In this document: positions 17,140 through 27,100 of the stretch, piece by piece
Layout of the letters: the number at the start of each line of letters is the position of its first letter
How positions within the stretch are numbered: the stretch's first letter is position 1
Origin: UBA5239 sp040391785
GTDB taxonomy: Bacteria; Verrucomicrobiota; Lentisphaeria; Victivallales; Victivallaceae
Direction of reading: 5' to 3'
DNA: 64,000 nt
NCBI GenBank assembly: GCA_040391785.1
Contig: JBEBXH010000021.1
Coordinates: 6,796 to 70,795, forward strand
Program-made: the position numbers and the translations under genes
The notes under the pieces: generated by a model
The model's input: the letters and a program-made list of their open reading frames with translations, nothing else
Databases searched by the model: none
Told to the model about the DNA's origin: nothing

Positions 17140-19422
17140 ATGAAAGACTACAGCATTTCCCAAGACATCTGGAGCCGTAAATATCGTTACGGTGGTTCAC
17201 CCGAAGTTCCTGCCGACAAAACGGTTAAAGACACCATGAAACGCGTCGCCAAAGCCTGCGCCGCCAATGAAAAAGAGCCGGCCAAATGGCAGAAGAAGTT
17301 CGAAGACATCCTGACCGACCTCGAATTCATGCCCGGCGGCCGGATCATCGCCAACGCGGGCACCAGCCGCGACCAGACCACCATGTTCAACTGCTACGTG
17401 ATGAACAAGATCGAAGACTCGATCGACGGCATTTTCGATACGGTAAAAGCTTCCGCGCTGACCCAGAAACAGGGCGGCGGCGTGGGCTTCGACTTCTCCA
17501 CCATCCGTCCGCGCGGTTCGCACATCAAGGGTTGTGAAGCTCCGGCTTCCGGTCCACTCAGCTTCATGCGTGTGCTTGATTCAACCTGCCGCACCATCAT
17601 GAGCGCGGGCCAGCGCCGCGGCGCCCAGATGGCGGTCATGCGCTGCGATCATCCCGATATCGAAGAATTCATCACCGCCAAGCGCGGCAATACCCAGCTG
17701 CAGATGTTCAACATGTCCGTGGCCATTACCGATGAATTCATGCAGGCGGTGAAGAACGATACCGACTGGAACCTCAAGTTCGCCGGCAAAACCGCCAAAA
17801 CGGTCAAGGCCCGCCAGCTCTGGGACACCATCATGCGTTCGACCTACGATTTCGCCGAGCCGGGCTTCCTGCTGATCGACAAGATCAACCAGATGAATAA
17901 CCTGTATTATTGCGAAGACATCTGCGCCACCAACCCCTGCGGCGAACAGCCTCTGCCCCCGTTCGGCGCCTGTTTGCTGGGCTCGGTGAACCTGACCAAA
18001 TTCGTCAAATTCCCCTTCACCAAAAAAGCGCAAATCAATAAGGAACGCCTTGAAGAAGTGGTATCCGTCGCCGTGCGTCTGCTCGACAATGTGATCGATT
18101 TCAGCAATTACCCGCTCGAAGAACAGCGCCGCGAAGCTTCCGCCAAGCGCCGCATGGGCATCGGCATCACCGGGTTGGCGGACGCCATGATCTTCATGGG
18201 CATCAAATACGGCTCCCCGGAATCGGTGGAATTCGCCGGCGAGATCATGAAGACCATCACCCACGCCGCCTACCGCGCCAGCATCGAACTGGCCAAAGAC
18301 AAAGGGGCGTTTGAGCTGCTCGACCGCAAGAAATACAGCGCCGGCAAATTCATCGCCACGCTGCCGAAAGATATCCGCGACGGCATCAAGAAATACGGCA
18401 TCCGCAACTCGCACCTGACCTCGATCGCCCCCACCGGCACCATCAGTCTGCTGGCGGACAATATCTCCAGTGGCCTCGAACCGGTGTTCGCCATCAAATA
18501 CACCCGCCGCATCCGCAACGGCAACGAAGACGATGTGTCCGAAGTCGAGATTTCCGATTACGCGTACCGCAAATACTGCGAGCACCTCGGCGTCAAGTCC
18601 GTGGACATCGCCGAACTGCCGGAGTATTTCGTCACGGCGGACAGCATCCGCCCGGTCGACCACCTCGGCATCCAGGCGATCCTGCAGCAGTTCGTCGACA
18701 GCTCCATTTCCAAGACGATCAATATCCCGCAGGAATATCCCTTCGAGGACTTCGCCAATATCTATATGAAGGCCTACGAAAGCGGGCTGAAGGGCTGCAC
18801 CACCTTCCGTCCTTCCGAACACATGACCGGCGTGCTGGTCCGCACGGAAGAGAAGAAAGAAGAGAAAAAGGAAGAAAAAGCCAAGAGCAAAAACGGCAAT
18901 GACGAAATGGCCAAGCGCCCGGCCGAGCTCACCGGCACCACGTACAAAATCAAGACGGCCCAGTCGCCGGACGCCTTCTATATCACCATCAACGATTACG
19001 AAGAAGACGGCATGCGCCATCCGTATGAACTCTTCATCAACACCAAGAACCTGCAGCATTTCAGCTGGATCGTGGCGATGTCGCGTTTGATCTCGGCGGT
19101 GTTCCGTCATGATCCCCGCCCGACCTTCCTGATCGAAGAGCTGAAGAGCGTTTACGACCCGAACGGCGGTTCCTACCGCAACGGCAAGTTCGTACCGTCC
19201 CTCGCCGCCGAAATCGGCCTGGTGATCGAAGAACACCTGCAGAAGATCGGCTGCATCGAGCCGAAGAACGGTCAGAAAGCCGCCGCCCAGGATCAGGTTT
19301 CCGTGGGCCAGCCGCTGACCGGCAGCAACAAAATGATCTGTCCCGAGTGCAAGGAAAAGGAACTGATCAATCAGGAAAACTGCATCAAGTGCCTCTCCTG
19401 CGGCTACAGCAAGTGCGGGTAG
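17140..19422 (+). CDS. nrdJ: Adenosylcobalamin-dependent (class II) ribonucleotide reductase NrdJ
   Basis: NrdJ makes deoxyribonucleotides with coenzyme B12 as radical source and works with or without oxygen. The 760-residue protein has the finger-loop motif NPCGE (N265, radical Cys267, E269), the likely redox Cys pair C85 (MFNCYV) and C278 (GACLLGS, usually ACNLGS), and HLTSIAPTGTISLLADNISS. A Lys/Glu-rich linker near residue 570 (EEKKEEKKEEKAKSK) is followed by a domain with CPECKEKE ... CLSCGYSKCG, the C-terminal zinc ribbon and reducing cysteines. ATG 17140 is chosen because the earlier ATGs lie inside the promoter and NrdR-like boxes. Confidence 0.95.
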   Translation: MKDYSISQDIWSRKYRYGGSPEVPADKTVKDTMKRVAKACAANEKEPAKWQKKFEDILTDLEFMPGGRIIANAGTSRDQTTMFNCYVMNKIEDSIDGIFDTVKASALTQKQGGGVGFDFSTIRPRGSHIKGCEAPASGPLSFMRVLDSTCRTIMSAGQRRGAQMAVMRCDHPDIEEFITAKRGNTQLQMFNMSVAITDEFMQAVKNDTDWNLKFAGKTAKTVKARQLWDTIMRSTYDFAEPGFLLIDKINQMNNLYYCEDICATNPCGEQPLPPFGACLLGSVNLTKFVKFPFTKKAQINKERLEEVVSVAVRLLDNVIDFSNYPLEEQRREASAKRRMGIGITGLADAMIFMGIKYGSPESVEFAGEIMKTITHAAYRASIELAKDKGAFELLDRKKYSAGKFIATLPKDIRDGIKKYGIRNSHLTSIAPTGTISLLADNISSGLEPVFAIKYTRRIRNGNEDDVSEVEISDYAYRKYCEHLGVKSVDIAELPEYFVTADSIRPVDHLGIQAILQQFVDSSISKTINIPQEYPFEDFANIYMKAYESGLKGCTTFRPSEHMTGVLVRTEEKKEEKKEEKAKSKNGNDEMAKRPAELTGTTYKIKTAQSPDAFYITINDYEEDGMRHPYELFINTKNLQHFSWIVAMSRLISAVFRHDPRPTFLIEELKSVYDPNGGSYRNGKFVPSLAAEIGLVIEEHLQKIGCIEPKNGQKAAAQDQVSVGQPLTGSNKMICPECKEKELINQENCIKCLSCGYSKCG

Positions 19423-19433
19423 AATAATTTCCA

Positions 19434-19527
19434 ATAGGACAATATAGGGCATATGGGACGAATAGGAGATCGCTGAAGAGCTCAAAAGCTAATCTCCTAT
19501 AGCTCTTATATGTCCTATTCGTCCTAT
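19434..19527. repeat. Intergenic inverted repeat built of reiterated GGAC words
   Basis: Between nrdJ and mnmG, left arm 19434-19470 (ATAGGACAATATAGGGC... ending GAATAGGAGAT) pairs with right arm 19492-19527, whose reverse complement reads ATAGGACGAATAGGACATAT and ends CTATAGGAG. Each arm repeats a 9-10 nt word of the type ATAGGACNAT. The element follows the nrdJ stop by 12 bases and may act as terminator or processing site, but no T-run adjoins it. Confidence 0.65.
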
Positions 19528-19580
19528 AAAAACACTTTCCGCGGTTGATTTTTTGCGGTTTTCGAGGTCTATTATTATTT

Positions 19581-21440
19581 ATGAAATACTATGATGTAAT
19601 CGTTATCGGCGCCGGGCATGCCGGGTGCGAGGCCGCGCTGGCTTCGGCTCGTCAGGGCGCTGCCACGTTGATGCTCACCACCAACATGGACCATATCGCC
19701 CAGATGAGCTGCAACCCGGCCATCGGCGGTATCGCCAAGGGCCAGCTGACCCGCGAAATCGACGCCCTCGGCGGCGCTCAGGGGTATGTCACGGATGTGG
19801 CCGCGATTCAGTTCCGGCTGTTGAACCGCAGCAAAGGGCCGGCCGTCTGGTCGCCCCGGGCACAGTGCGACAAAGTCTGTTTCCAGCGCGCCATGAAATT
19901 GACGCTCGAGAATCAGCCCGGTCTGGATGTGAAGCACGGCGCAGTAACCGGTTTCATCCTTGAAAACGGTCAGGTGACCGGGGTCACGACCGAGCTGGAT
20001 GAGAAACTCTACGCGAAAAGTTTCGTCATCGCGACGGGTACCTTTCTGCGAGGGCTGCTGCATTATGGTATGACCAGTTTGCCCGGCGGCCGCAGCGGCG
20101 ATCCGAGTTCGACGGCGCTGGCGGAAGCCCTGCGCGAGCAGCTCCAGCTCGACATCGGCCGCCTGAAAACCGGCACCCCGCCCCGTATCCTGGCCAAAAC
20201 CATCGATTTCTCGCAGATGGACCAGCAGCAATCGGAGGAGTCGGCGGAGCGTTTCAGTCATTTCCCGATCCCCGGCGAACTGCCGAAGGCGCAACGCAAG
20301 GATATGCCGTGTTATATGGTTTACTCCACGCCGGAAACGGCGGAAATTGTCCGTCAGAATATTCACCTCGCGCCGCTGTATCAGGGCAAGATCAAGGGCA
20401 TCGGCGCCCGTTACTGCCCCTCGTTCGAGGACAAAGTGGTACGCTTCCCGCATCACGAGAAACACCTGCTTTACCTGGAACCCGAGGGCGAATACACCGG
20501 CGAATATTACATTAACGGCATTTCGACCAGTCTGCCGCCGGTGGTTCAGAATCAGATGCTGGCGACCATTCCGGGGCTGGAAAACGCGGTGATTTCCCGC
20601 TTTGCCTACGCCATCGAATACGATTTCATTTTTCCGACGCAGATCGACCGTACGCTGGCGCTGAAAAAATGGCGCAACATCTTCCCCGCCGGACAGATCA
20701 ACGGCACCAGCGGTTACGAGGAAGCCGGCGGTCAGGGCCTGCTGGCCGGGCTGAACGCCGCACGTTTCGCCGCCGACAAGGAAGCGGTGGAAATCCCCCG
20801 CGACGTCAGCTACCTCGGTGTGATGATCGACGATCTCGTGACCAAGGATATCATCGAACCGTACCGTCTCTTCACCAGCCGCGCCGAATACAGGTTGCGG
20901 CTGCGGCAGGACAACGCCGATCTGCGGTTGTGTCCGCTGGCCCATGAACTGAACATTCTGGCGGACGACAAATACCGGAGTTTCTGCGAGTACCGCGACT
21001 TGCTTGATGCGGCCACGGCATTCGCTAAAACTACCCGGCATCAAGGCAAATCACTGTTCGAACACCTGAAAACGTTGCAGGGCGATTACGATCAATCGAC
21101 CATGCTGCCCTGCCCCTTCGAAATGCCGGAGCTCGACCTGAACTCCGACAATGGGCGCAAGGTCATGCGCCAGCTGGCGGTCATGGCGCATTACGACGGC
21201 TACCTCGAACGCGAGGAAAGCTCCATTGCCAAGCTGCGCAAGCTCGAAAATTGGAAGGTGCCGGAGGATTTCGACTACAACTCGCTCAGCGGTTTATGCA
21301 ACGAATCACGGCTGAAACTGAACAAGGTCCGCCCCACCACGCTGGCGCAGGCCGGGCGAATCGACGGCGTAACCCCGGTCGAAATCGCATTACTGCAAGT
21401 AGCGCTGACCCGGCTGTACAAGGCCGGAAAACAGGATTGA
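19581..21440 (+). CDS. mnmG: tRNA uridine-5-carboxymethylaminomethyl(34) synthesis enzyme MnmG (GidA)
   Basis: MnmG with MnmE installs the cmnm5 group on wobble uridine of several tRNAs, using FAD and methylene-tetrahydrofolate. The 619-residue protein is full length: the FAD-binding DVIVIGAGHAGCEAALASAR, SCNPAIGGIAKGQLTREIDA, RGPAVWSPRAQ-like KGPAVWSPRAQCDK and GRLKTGTPPRI. The GidA signature GQINGTSGYEEAGGQGLLAG is followed by LFTSRAEYRLRLRQDNAD and the C-terminal helical domain that contacts MnmE. ATG 19581 begins directly with the FAD motif; the upstream in-frame extension is not conserved. The permease gene follows after 3 bases. Confidence 0.97.
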   Translation: MKYYDVIVIGAGHAGCEAALASARQGAATLMLTTNMDHIAQMSCNPAIGGIAKGQLTREIDALGGAQGYVTDVAAIQFRLLNRSKGPAVWSPRAQCDKVCFQRAMKLTLENQPGLDVKHGAVTGFILENGQVTGVTTELDEKLYAKSFVIATGTFLRGLLHYGMTSLPGGRSGDPSSTALAEALREQLQLDIGRLKTGTPPRILAKTIDFSQMDQQQSEESAERFSHFPIPGELPKAQRKDMPCYMVYSTPETAEIVRQNIHLAPLYQGKIKGIGARYCPSFEDKVVRFPHHEKHLLYLEPEGEYTGEYYINGISTSLPPVVQNQMLATIPGLENAVISRFAYAIEYDFIFPTQIDRTLALKKWRNIFPAGQINGTSGYEEAGGQGLLAGLNAARFAADKEAVEIPRDVSYLGVMIDDLVTKDIIEPYRLFTSRAEYRLRLRQDNADLRLCPLAHELNILADDKYRSFCEYRDLLDAATAFAKTTRHQGKSLFEHLKTLQGDYDQSTMLPCPFEMPELDLNSDNGRKVMRQLAVMAHYDGYLEREESSIAKLRKLENWKVPEDFDYNSLSGLCNESRLKLNKVRPTTLAQAGRIDGVTPVEIALLQVALTRLYKAGKQD

Positions 21441-21443
21441 TTT

Positions 21444-22367
21444 ATGATATTGGCAAGCCTGGCGAAATTTACCCGGAACCGTCTCAATTTGATCTCGCTT
21501 GTGGTGGTGCTGCTGTATATCGTCATGGCGCTGGGCGTCGAGGCCTATTCCATTTATTGCCGCCACGGCAATATCACGCCGGTTTATGAGCGCGGCAACA
21601 TCGATGACCGCTTCCAGCCTCCTTCGGCAAAGCACTGGTTCGGAACCGACTACCTCGGGCGCGATGTCTTTGCCCGGGCGGTGGCGGGTACCTCCACAGC
21701 AGTCAAGGTGGGGTTCATCGCTTCGCTGATTACGGTGATTCTCGGGGTGATGCTGGGCGTGCTGGGCGGTTACTTCGGCGGCTGGCTCGATGATTTTGTG
21801 GTGTGGATCAACAGCACGTTCGCGGCCATGCCGTCGCTGCTGTTTGTGCTGGCGTTTGCGCTGCTGGTGTCCAAAGGTTTTCTCTATCCGCCGCTCGAAA
21901 AAGTGTTCGGCTCGATCTGCGTGCTCTTCAATACCGAGCCCGGCATGATGGCCGTGTACCTCGGAATCGGCATTACCGGCTGGGTGGGGCTGTGCCAGGT
22001 GGTCCGTGCCGAGGCCTTCAAACTGCGCGAGGCCGGCTACGTGCAGGCTGCCAAAGTCGCCGGGCTCTCCAATTTCCCGATCATCTTCAAACACATCGTG
22101 CCGAACCTGTTTCATCTGGTCATCATCTTTTTCACCATCCGCTTCGCGGGTGCGGTCATGACGGAGGTCATCGTCAGCTACCTCGGACTGGGCGTGCAGC
22201 AGTTTCCGAGCTGGGGCACGATGATTTCCGACGGTCAGGAACGCCTCTGGCAGGGCATCTGGTGGGAAGTCGGCGGCGCCACAATCTTCATGTTCTTCCT
22301 GGTGCTGTCGCTGAACCTGCTGGGCGACGCCCTGCGCGACCACCTCGACCCGCGCCTCTCTACCTGA
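21444..22367 (+). CDS. Oligopeptide/dipeptide-type ABC transporter permease (DppC/OppC-like), solitary
   Basis: The 307-residue inner-membrane protein has about six spans and the OppC-family marks: HWFGTDYLGRDVFARAVAG, SLITVILGVMLGVLGGYFGG, and the ATPase-coupling EAA loop in REAGYVQAAKVAGLSNFPIIFKH. It ends with VIVSYLGLGVQQFPSWGTMI and a C-terminal LGDALRDHLDPRL. Transporters of this family normally need a DppB partner, two ATPases and a binding protein; none is adjacent on either side. It sits 3 bases after mnmG and before an unrelated LacI cassette, so the other parts are presumably elsewhere. Confidence 0.9.
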   Translation: MILASLAKFTRNRLNLISLVVVLLYIVMALGVEAYSIYCRHGNITPVYERGNIDDRFQPPSAKHWFGTDYLGRDVFARAVAGTSTAVKVGFIASLITVILGVMLGVLGGYFGGWLDDFVVWINSTFAAMPSLLFVLAFALLVSKGFLYPPLEKVFGSICVLFNTEPGMMAVYLGIGITGWVGLCQVVRAEAFKLREAGYVQAAKVAGLSNFPIIFKHIVPNLFHLVIIFFTIRFAGAVMTEVIVSYLGLGVQQFPSWGTMISDGQERLWQGIWWEVGGATIFMFFLVLSLNLLGDALRDHLDPRLST

Positions 22368-22422
22368 CCCATACTGCCTAATCACAAATACACGAATTTT
22401 CAGGAAAAATAAATCATGCCTA

Positions 22423-22470
22423 TTGACAAAATAAAAGGAAGCGTTATTATAATAAATATAAACGTTTATA
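22423..22470 (+). promoter_or_regulatory. Promoter and palindromic operator of LacI cassette 1
   Basis: TTGACA at 22423-22428 is followed by TATAAT at 22448-22453 (19-base spacer; ATTATA at 22446 would give 17). Directly downstream, at 22457-22470, lies the perfect 14-bp palindrome TATAAACGTTTATA with the central CG typical of LacI-family operators. It covers the expected transcription start, so autorepression is likely. Confidence 0.7.
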
Positions 22471-22493
22471 GCATGATAATGTGAACGGGAAAA

Positions 22494-23489
22494 ATGAGTG
22501 TAACGATTAAAGACATAGCAGAAGCGGCAGGAGTTGATCCGGCAGTGGTTTCGGTGGCGCTGAATAATAAGAGCTATATCCGGATCTCACAGAAAAGACG
22601 CGAGGAAATCCGGCGAATCGCTCAGGAAATGAACTACCGGCCGAACTTGCAGGCTTCCAGTCTGCGCAGTGGTAAACAGGCCACGATCGGCGTGTTTTTG
22701 CCGTCCTGGCAGGATGTTCTGCTGCTTGAACTGATCAAAGGATTGTCCGACGGCAGCCAGCACTACAAAATTCCGCTGACTTACTTTTTCGGCATGGATG
22801 CGAAGTCGTATTCAACGTTCATTGATTCGATGACCTCATTCAAGCATACCGGAATCATCAGCTACGTGCCGTACTGGAATCAGGACTATGAGAAAATTCT
22901 CTATAAGCTGGAGGAATACCTCGAAAACGGCGGCAAAATCATTTCGTTAAATACGCTGAACTGGCCTATGACGCAAACCCTGAACATTGACTTTGACGAA
23001 CCCTGCGGCGGAACGTTGGCGGGGGAGTACCTGAAAAGTTGTCACGGCTTGAAATCCTTTGCCCTGTTAACTTTGGATTCAACCAACCATCGCCTGCGGG
23101 ATAAAGCGTTCCTGGAAAAAATACCCGGTGCGGCCCTGCATCGCCTGCCGGTCAATAACCCCATAACCGGGGAAATGATCAAGAACGAGCTTGAAAAAAT
23201 GTTCGATGCCGCAAACGGTCCCTTGGGCATATTTGCCACGTCCACCGAGTTCTGCAAATTCATTCTGGAAGCGGCAGCTCGGCGCGGTTGGATGTATGGA
23301 AAAGATTTCGCGGTGGTCGGATACGATCTGGCGGAACGTTTTGGCGATACCGCGCCGATCGCCAGAATCAACCAGCCATTTTACCGGCTGGGCGTTACAG
23401 CCATGGAAAAATTGAATAACATATTGCTCCGTAAACCTGTGGAATCATCTGTATTTATCAAACCGGAATTGCATATTCCGGAAAATTAA
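22494..23489 (+). CDS. LacI-family transcriptional regulator, cassette 1
   Basis: The 331-residue protein has an N-terminal LacI helix-turn-helix (TIKDIAEAAGVDPAVVSVALNN) and hinge helix (YRPNLQASSLRSGKQATIGVF), followed by a periplasmic-binding-protein-like sensor domain (about residues 62-331; FAVVGYDLAERFGDTAPIARINQPFYRLG near the end). It opens a colinear cluster with a pseudopilin gene 19 bases downstream and a large glycosidase gene after that. The regulator probably senses a sugar released from the glycan that the enzyme attacks; inducer unknown. Confidence 0.92.
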   Translation: MSVTIKDIAEAAGVDPAVVSVALNNKSYIRISQKRREEIRRIAQEMNYRPNLQASSLRSGKQATIGVFLPSWQDVLLLELIKGLSDGSQHYKIPLTYFFGMDAKSYSTFIDSMTSFKHTGIISYVPYWNQDYEKILYKLEEYLENGGKIISLNTLNWPMTQTLNIDFDEPCGGTLAGEYLKSCHGLKSFALLTLDSTNHRLRDKAFLEKIPGAALHRLPVNNPITGEMIKNELEKMFDAANGPLGIFATSTEFCKFILEAAARRGWMYGKDFAVVGYDLAERFGDTAPIARINQPFYRLGVTAMEKLNNILLRKPVESSVFIKPELHIPEN

Positions 23490-23508
23490 CTGATATGAGG
23501 AAAAAATC

Positions 23509-24171
23509 ATGAAAAAAAGTTTCAATCTGCCGGACAAAAAATTCACACTGATAGAACTCCTGGTCGTTATCGCTATTATCGCGATTCTGGCCGCCATGCT
23601 GCTGCCGGCTCTGAATCGGGCACGGGAAGCGGCCAGGAAAACGAGTTGCACCAATAACCTGAAGCAGCTTGTCACCGGAGCGATTTTGTATTGCGAGGAT
23701 TATCTGGGCTACATGCCCAGGCTGCAAGGCCCCGGCAGCGGTGATTTCTGGGGGAAAACACTTCATGAGACCGGATATATCACGCCGAAGATCGCCGATT
23801 GCCCGAGCATGAAAACCAGCAATCATTACTCCTGGGGATATGGCTGGGAAAACAGCTACGGCATCTTTTACAACGGTTTGTTTGCCGCCAGCTTGAATTA
23901 CCATGAATTATGCAAGAAAAATTCGCCGTCCGGCACCGGTTTCTTCGCCGACAGCGGCATCAAGGACACGGATTATATGAAATACATTATCTACGCCTGG
24001 CAATCCAGCGGTACCGCCAATATCCGCCTGCGGCACCAGGGCTTCGCAAATGTCGCCTTTATGGACGGCCACGCCGGGGCGGTTCCCCGACCGCAAATCT
24101 CCAAACTCGGTCCAGAAGGCCCCTATTATCTGCTGCTCGATGATGGCAGCACGGTCGTCTACGTTCCCTGA
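23509..24171 (+). CDS. Type IV pilin-like H-X9-DG protein, cassette 1
   Basis: The 220-residue protein has a short basic leader (MKKSFNLPDKK) and then the class III pilin-type helix FTLIELLVVIAIIAILAAML, continuing LPALNRARE. The helix has the conserved Glu at position 5 after the presumed cut, but residue -1 is Lys, not Gly. The soluble domain ends in RHQGFANVAFMDGH, the H-X9-DG motif of prepilin-type processing-associated proteins (TIGR04294/DUF1559 group). Such proteins are very numerous in Lentisphaerota and Planctomycetes and their role is unsettled; pseudopilin-like surface or secretion functions are proposed. It lies between its LacI regulator and a secreted enzyme. Confidence 0.88.
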   Translation: MKKSFNLPDKKFTLIELLVVIAIIAILAAMLLPALNRAREAARKTSCTNNLKQLVTGAILYCEDYLGYMPRLQGPGSGDFWGKTLHETGYITPKIADCPSMKTSNHYSWGYGWENSYGIFYNGLFAASLNYHELCKKNSPSGTGFFADSGIKDTDYMKYIIYAWQSSGTANIRLRHQGFANVAFMDGHAGAVPRPQISKLGPEGPYYLLLDDGSTVVYVP

Positions 24172-24196
24172 AATACCTGATTAATAAGAGTATACC

Positions 24197-27100
24197 ATGA
24201 TGACAAGAATATTATTAATGCTGCTGTTGCTCGGATGCTGCCGGGTTATCTGTGCCGGGCAAAACACCGTTGCCAATGGCGATTTCGCCCTGACCGGCAA
24301 AGACACAATACCGGCAAGCTGGGCCCTGCAATCCTGGGGACCGCCGACCGGACAGATCTCAGTGGGACCAGCGGGTTTCAGCGGAAAATCCAGCCTTCGA
24401 ATCACCAATTCCACTGAAGAACAGCAGACATTTCTGGTACAAAACATCAAGCTGGAACCCAATACCGAGTATCGGATCAGTTACTTCATCAAAGGAGACG
24501 AGATCAAAGGCAGCAAGGATTTCTGCGGCGGCGCGGTTTATATTCTTGATCAGGGAAATTCATTGTTCAGCATGGGAACCGGTCTTTACCGTCATGCCGT
24601 CGGCACGTTTGACTGGCAACTGGTGGAACATGTATTCAATACGAAAAACCTGCAGGCAAAATCGGCGGCGCTGGTCTTGTCGCTCAGGCAGGCGACCGGC
24701 TCCGTCCGTTTCGCCAATGTGCAGGTAGAGAAAATCGAAAAAAAGAAGGAACAGGCTGTTCATACCGATCTGTATCCGGTGGATTTGCAGCATCAGAGCT
24801 ATCATTTATGCCGGAATTTTCCGGGAGCGTTATTGCTGAGAATGACACTGGAACGGGCATTAATTCCCGATAATTCTCTTCAGTTGATTCTGGAACTGCC
24901 GGCGGGAATTGACTATCTCGGTTCGGTCGCCCTGCTGCCGGGACGCGATAAGGCGAACAACCTCGTTTTCGAGCATGATTCATACGAGAAAAGCGAAACG
25001 GAGCGCGACGGCCGCAAATATCATACTTATACGGTCACGTTATCGCCGGGCTTCACATCCAAGCTCGACATGAAATACAGCTGGGAAAATTATACCCGTA
25101 TTTACCTGCAAAGCAACGGCGAACCGGGCGAATACGGCAAGGCTTATTGGAAATTGCGCAGCAAAACAACCGAGTTCCCGGAACAATCATTCACCGTAAC
25201 CGTCCTACCTCCGCTGGAATTACCGAAAAAGGCGTGTGAGAATTTTCAGTTGTGCGTGGCGCGGCTGTGGAATATGAATGCACCGCCGGGAGTCAGCGAC
25301 GCCTATATCAACTACTGGACGTCGCTGCAGAAGCGCCCCTGGACTTCGGACCCGTATTACATCAACGCTTATCCGGAAACGGAACGGCAAAAAGTTTATG
25401 ACAATTTCCATTACACCTCCCATCTGGCGTCATCTGTCAGTATGCCGTGGATGGGGCCGCTGTACAATGCCGTGGCGGAAAACCGTTTCCCCGGAAAGTT
25501 TCCGAAATCGGTTCGAACCAACGGCGAGGAAATTCCGGTTTCGATCAGCCCCTGGTACTTGATCGAAGATCCGGAAAACCTGATCTGGGGTACTCTGTTC
25601 GACGAGTACGCCGAAGGAATCCGTAAAAATCCGCACATCAAAGCGATTGCCATCGATTATGAACCCGGAGTGAATCATTGTTACAGTCAGGCCAGCCGGG
25701 AGCGCTTCCGCAAGTTTGCGAACCTGAGTGAGGTCCCGGCGACCAGTGAAATCATTGCCAAATACAGGAACGAATGGCTGAAATTCCGGATTGAGCAGCA
25801 CCGGCTGATTCTTCAGCGACTGTCGCAGGCGATCCGCAGCAAACTGCCGGGCATCCGGTTCTGGCTGATCAGCGATCCTCTGCAAACGGGCAGCCAGCGC
25901 GTTGCCGAATGGTGCGGCGTGGATGTGAAAGCGTCCGACCCGGATATCGATATGCATCAGGATATGCCGTACTTTGCCGGCTTGCAGTTCTTTGAAAATA
26001 TCAAGCTGAATGTGACCGAACTGGAAAAGCCCTGCTTCCCCCTGATCGACCCGTCGGAAAACATGGACATGTATTATCAGCGTTATTCGCCGGAAAAAGT
26101 CCGGCAGAACATTCTCTGCGTCGCGGCGCTTGGCGGCTACGGCATCGGGTTCTGGCCCAATGACGTATTCGACGGGCGCTACCTGGAAGCAATCAAGGAA
26201 GGTTTCCGGATTGTCGCCGAAGTCGAGCATATTTATGCTGCGGGGGCGTTGCCGGAAAACAGTTTTTCCGCGGTATGCCGCAATGTCATGGCATTCGAAG
26301 CCGAGGGAGCCGACGGGCAGAAGGTGAAAATTACCCTGCCCCGCCTCGATCAGAAAATCAGGGTTTTGCGGCATCGTGCCAACGAAACGGAAGTGCTCAC
26401 CATATTCAATTTTTCCGATACGCTTGAGGCGGTGATCGAATTGACGCTGCCGGATGCCAACGCCGAAAACTATCGGCTTCATGAACTGGTCTCCGGTCAA
26501 AAAGGCGGCCTGAGCGGCAATTTGGTCCGAAACGGTTTTCTGTTAAATGTGCCGGCCAACGGCCTCGCCGTTTTGAAACTCGACCCGGGAACGGCGGACA
26601 ACGCATTTGATCAGACGGCCTCAACGGAAATACTGAAAAAATTCCAATCCGGAAGCATTGCGGAGAAGAAATTCAAGTCATTCCGGCATGATAACACCGC
26701 GGCTTATTGGGGCATGGTCAAGGATACGGACAAGGCGATTCTGTTTCTCGAACAAGGCAAGGGTCGGCTCGGTATTGCCGCCCTGGACGATGGCGAGGTA
26801 CTGCTCTGGCAGCCGGATGGAACGGGAAATAATGACGTGTTGTATTTTCAAAATCGCGGTTTCCTCGGCCGTTTCATGTTCAATTCACCGGATCAACTGG
26901 CTGCGCCATATCCGTTTGAACTGACCGGAATTGAGCGAAAGGGAAACTCCCCCGCGGCATCGTTTGAATATCAGGTCCCGGATTATGCCAATGCGTCTGC
27001 ACTCAAAAATCCATTGACCGGTCTGATGATTCGAAAAACAATAACGCTGACGGAAAACGGCCGGGAATGTCAATTGGATTATCATTTCCGGAATCCCACC

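Noticed and set aside
17581..19485. Long open frame (634 codons) on the minus strand
   Set aside because: It lies wholly antisense to nrdJ, whose protein is clearly conserved. The frame is open because of third-position GC bias and its product has no recognisable motif.
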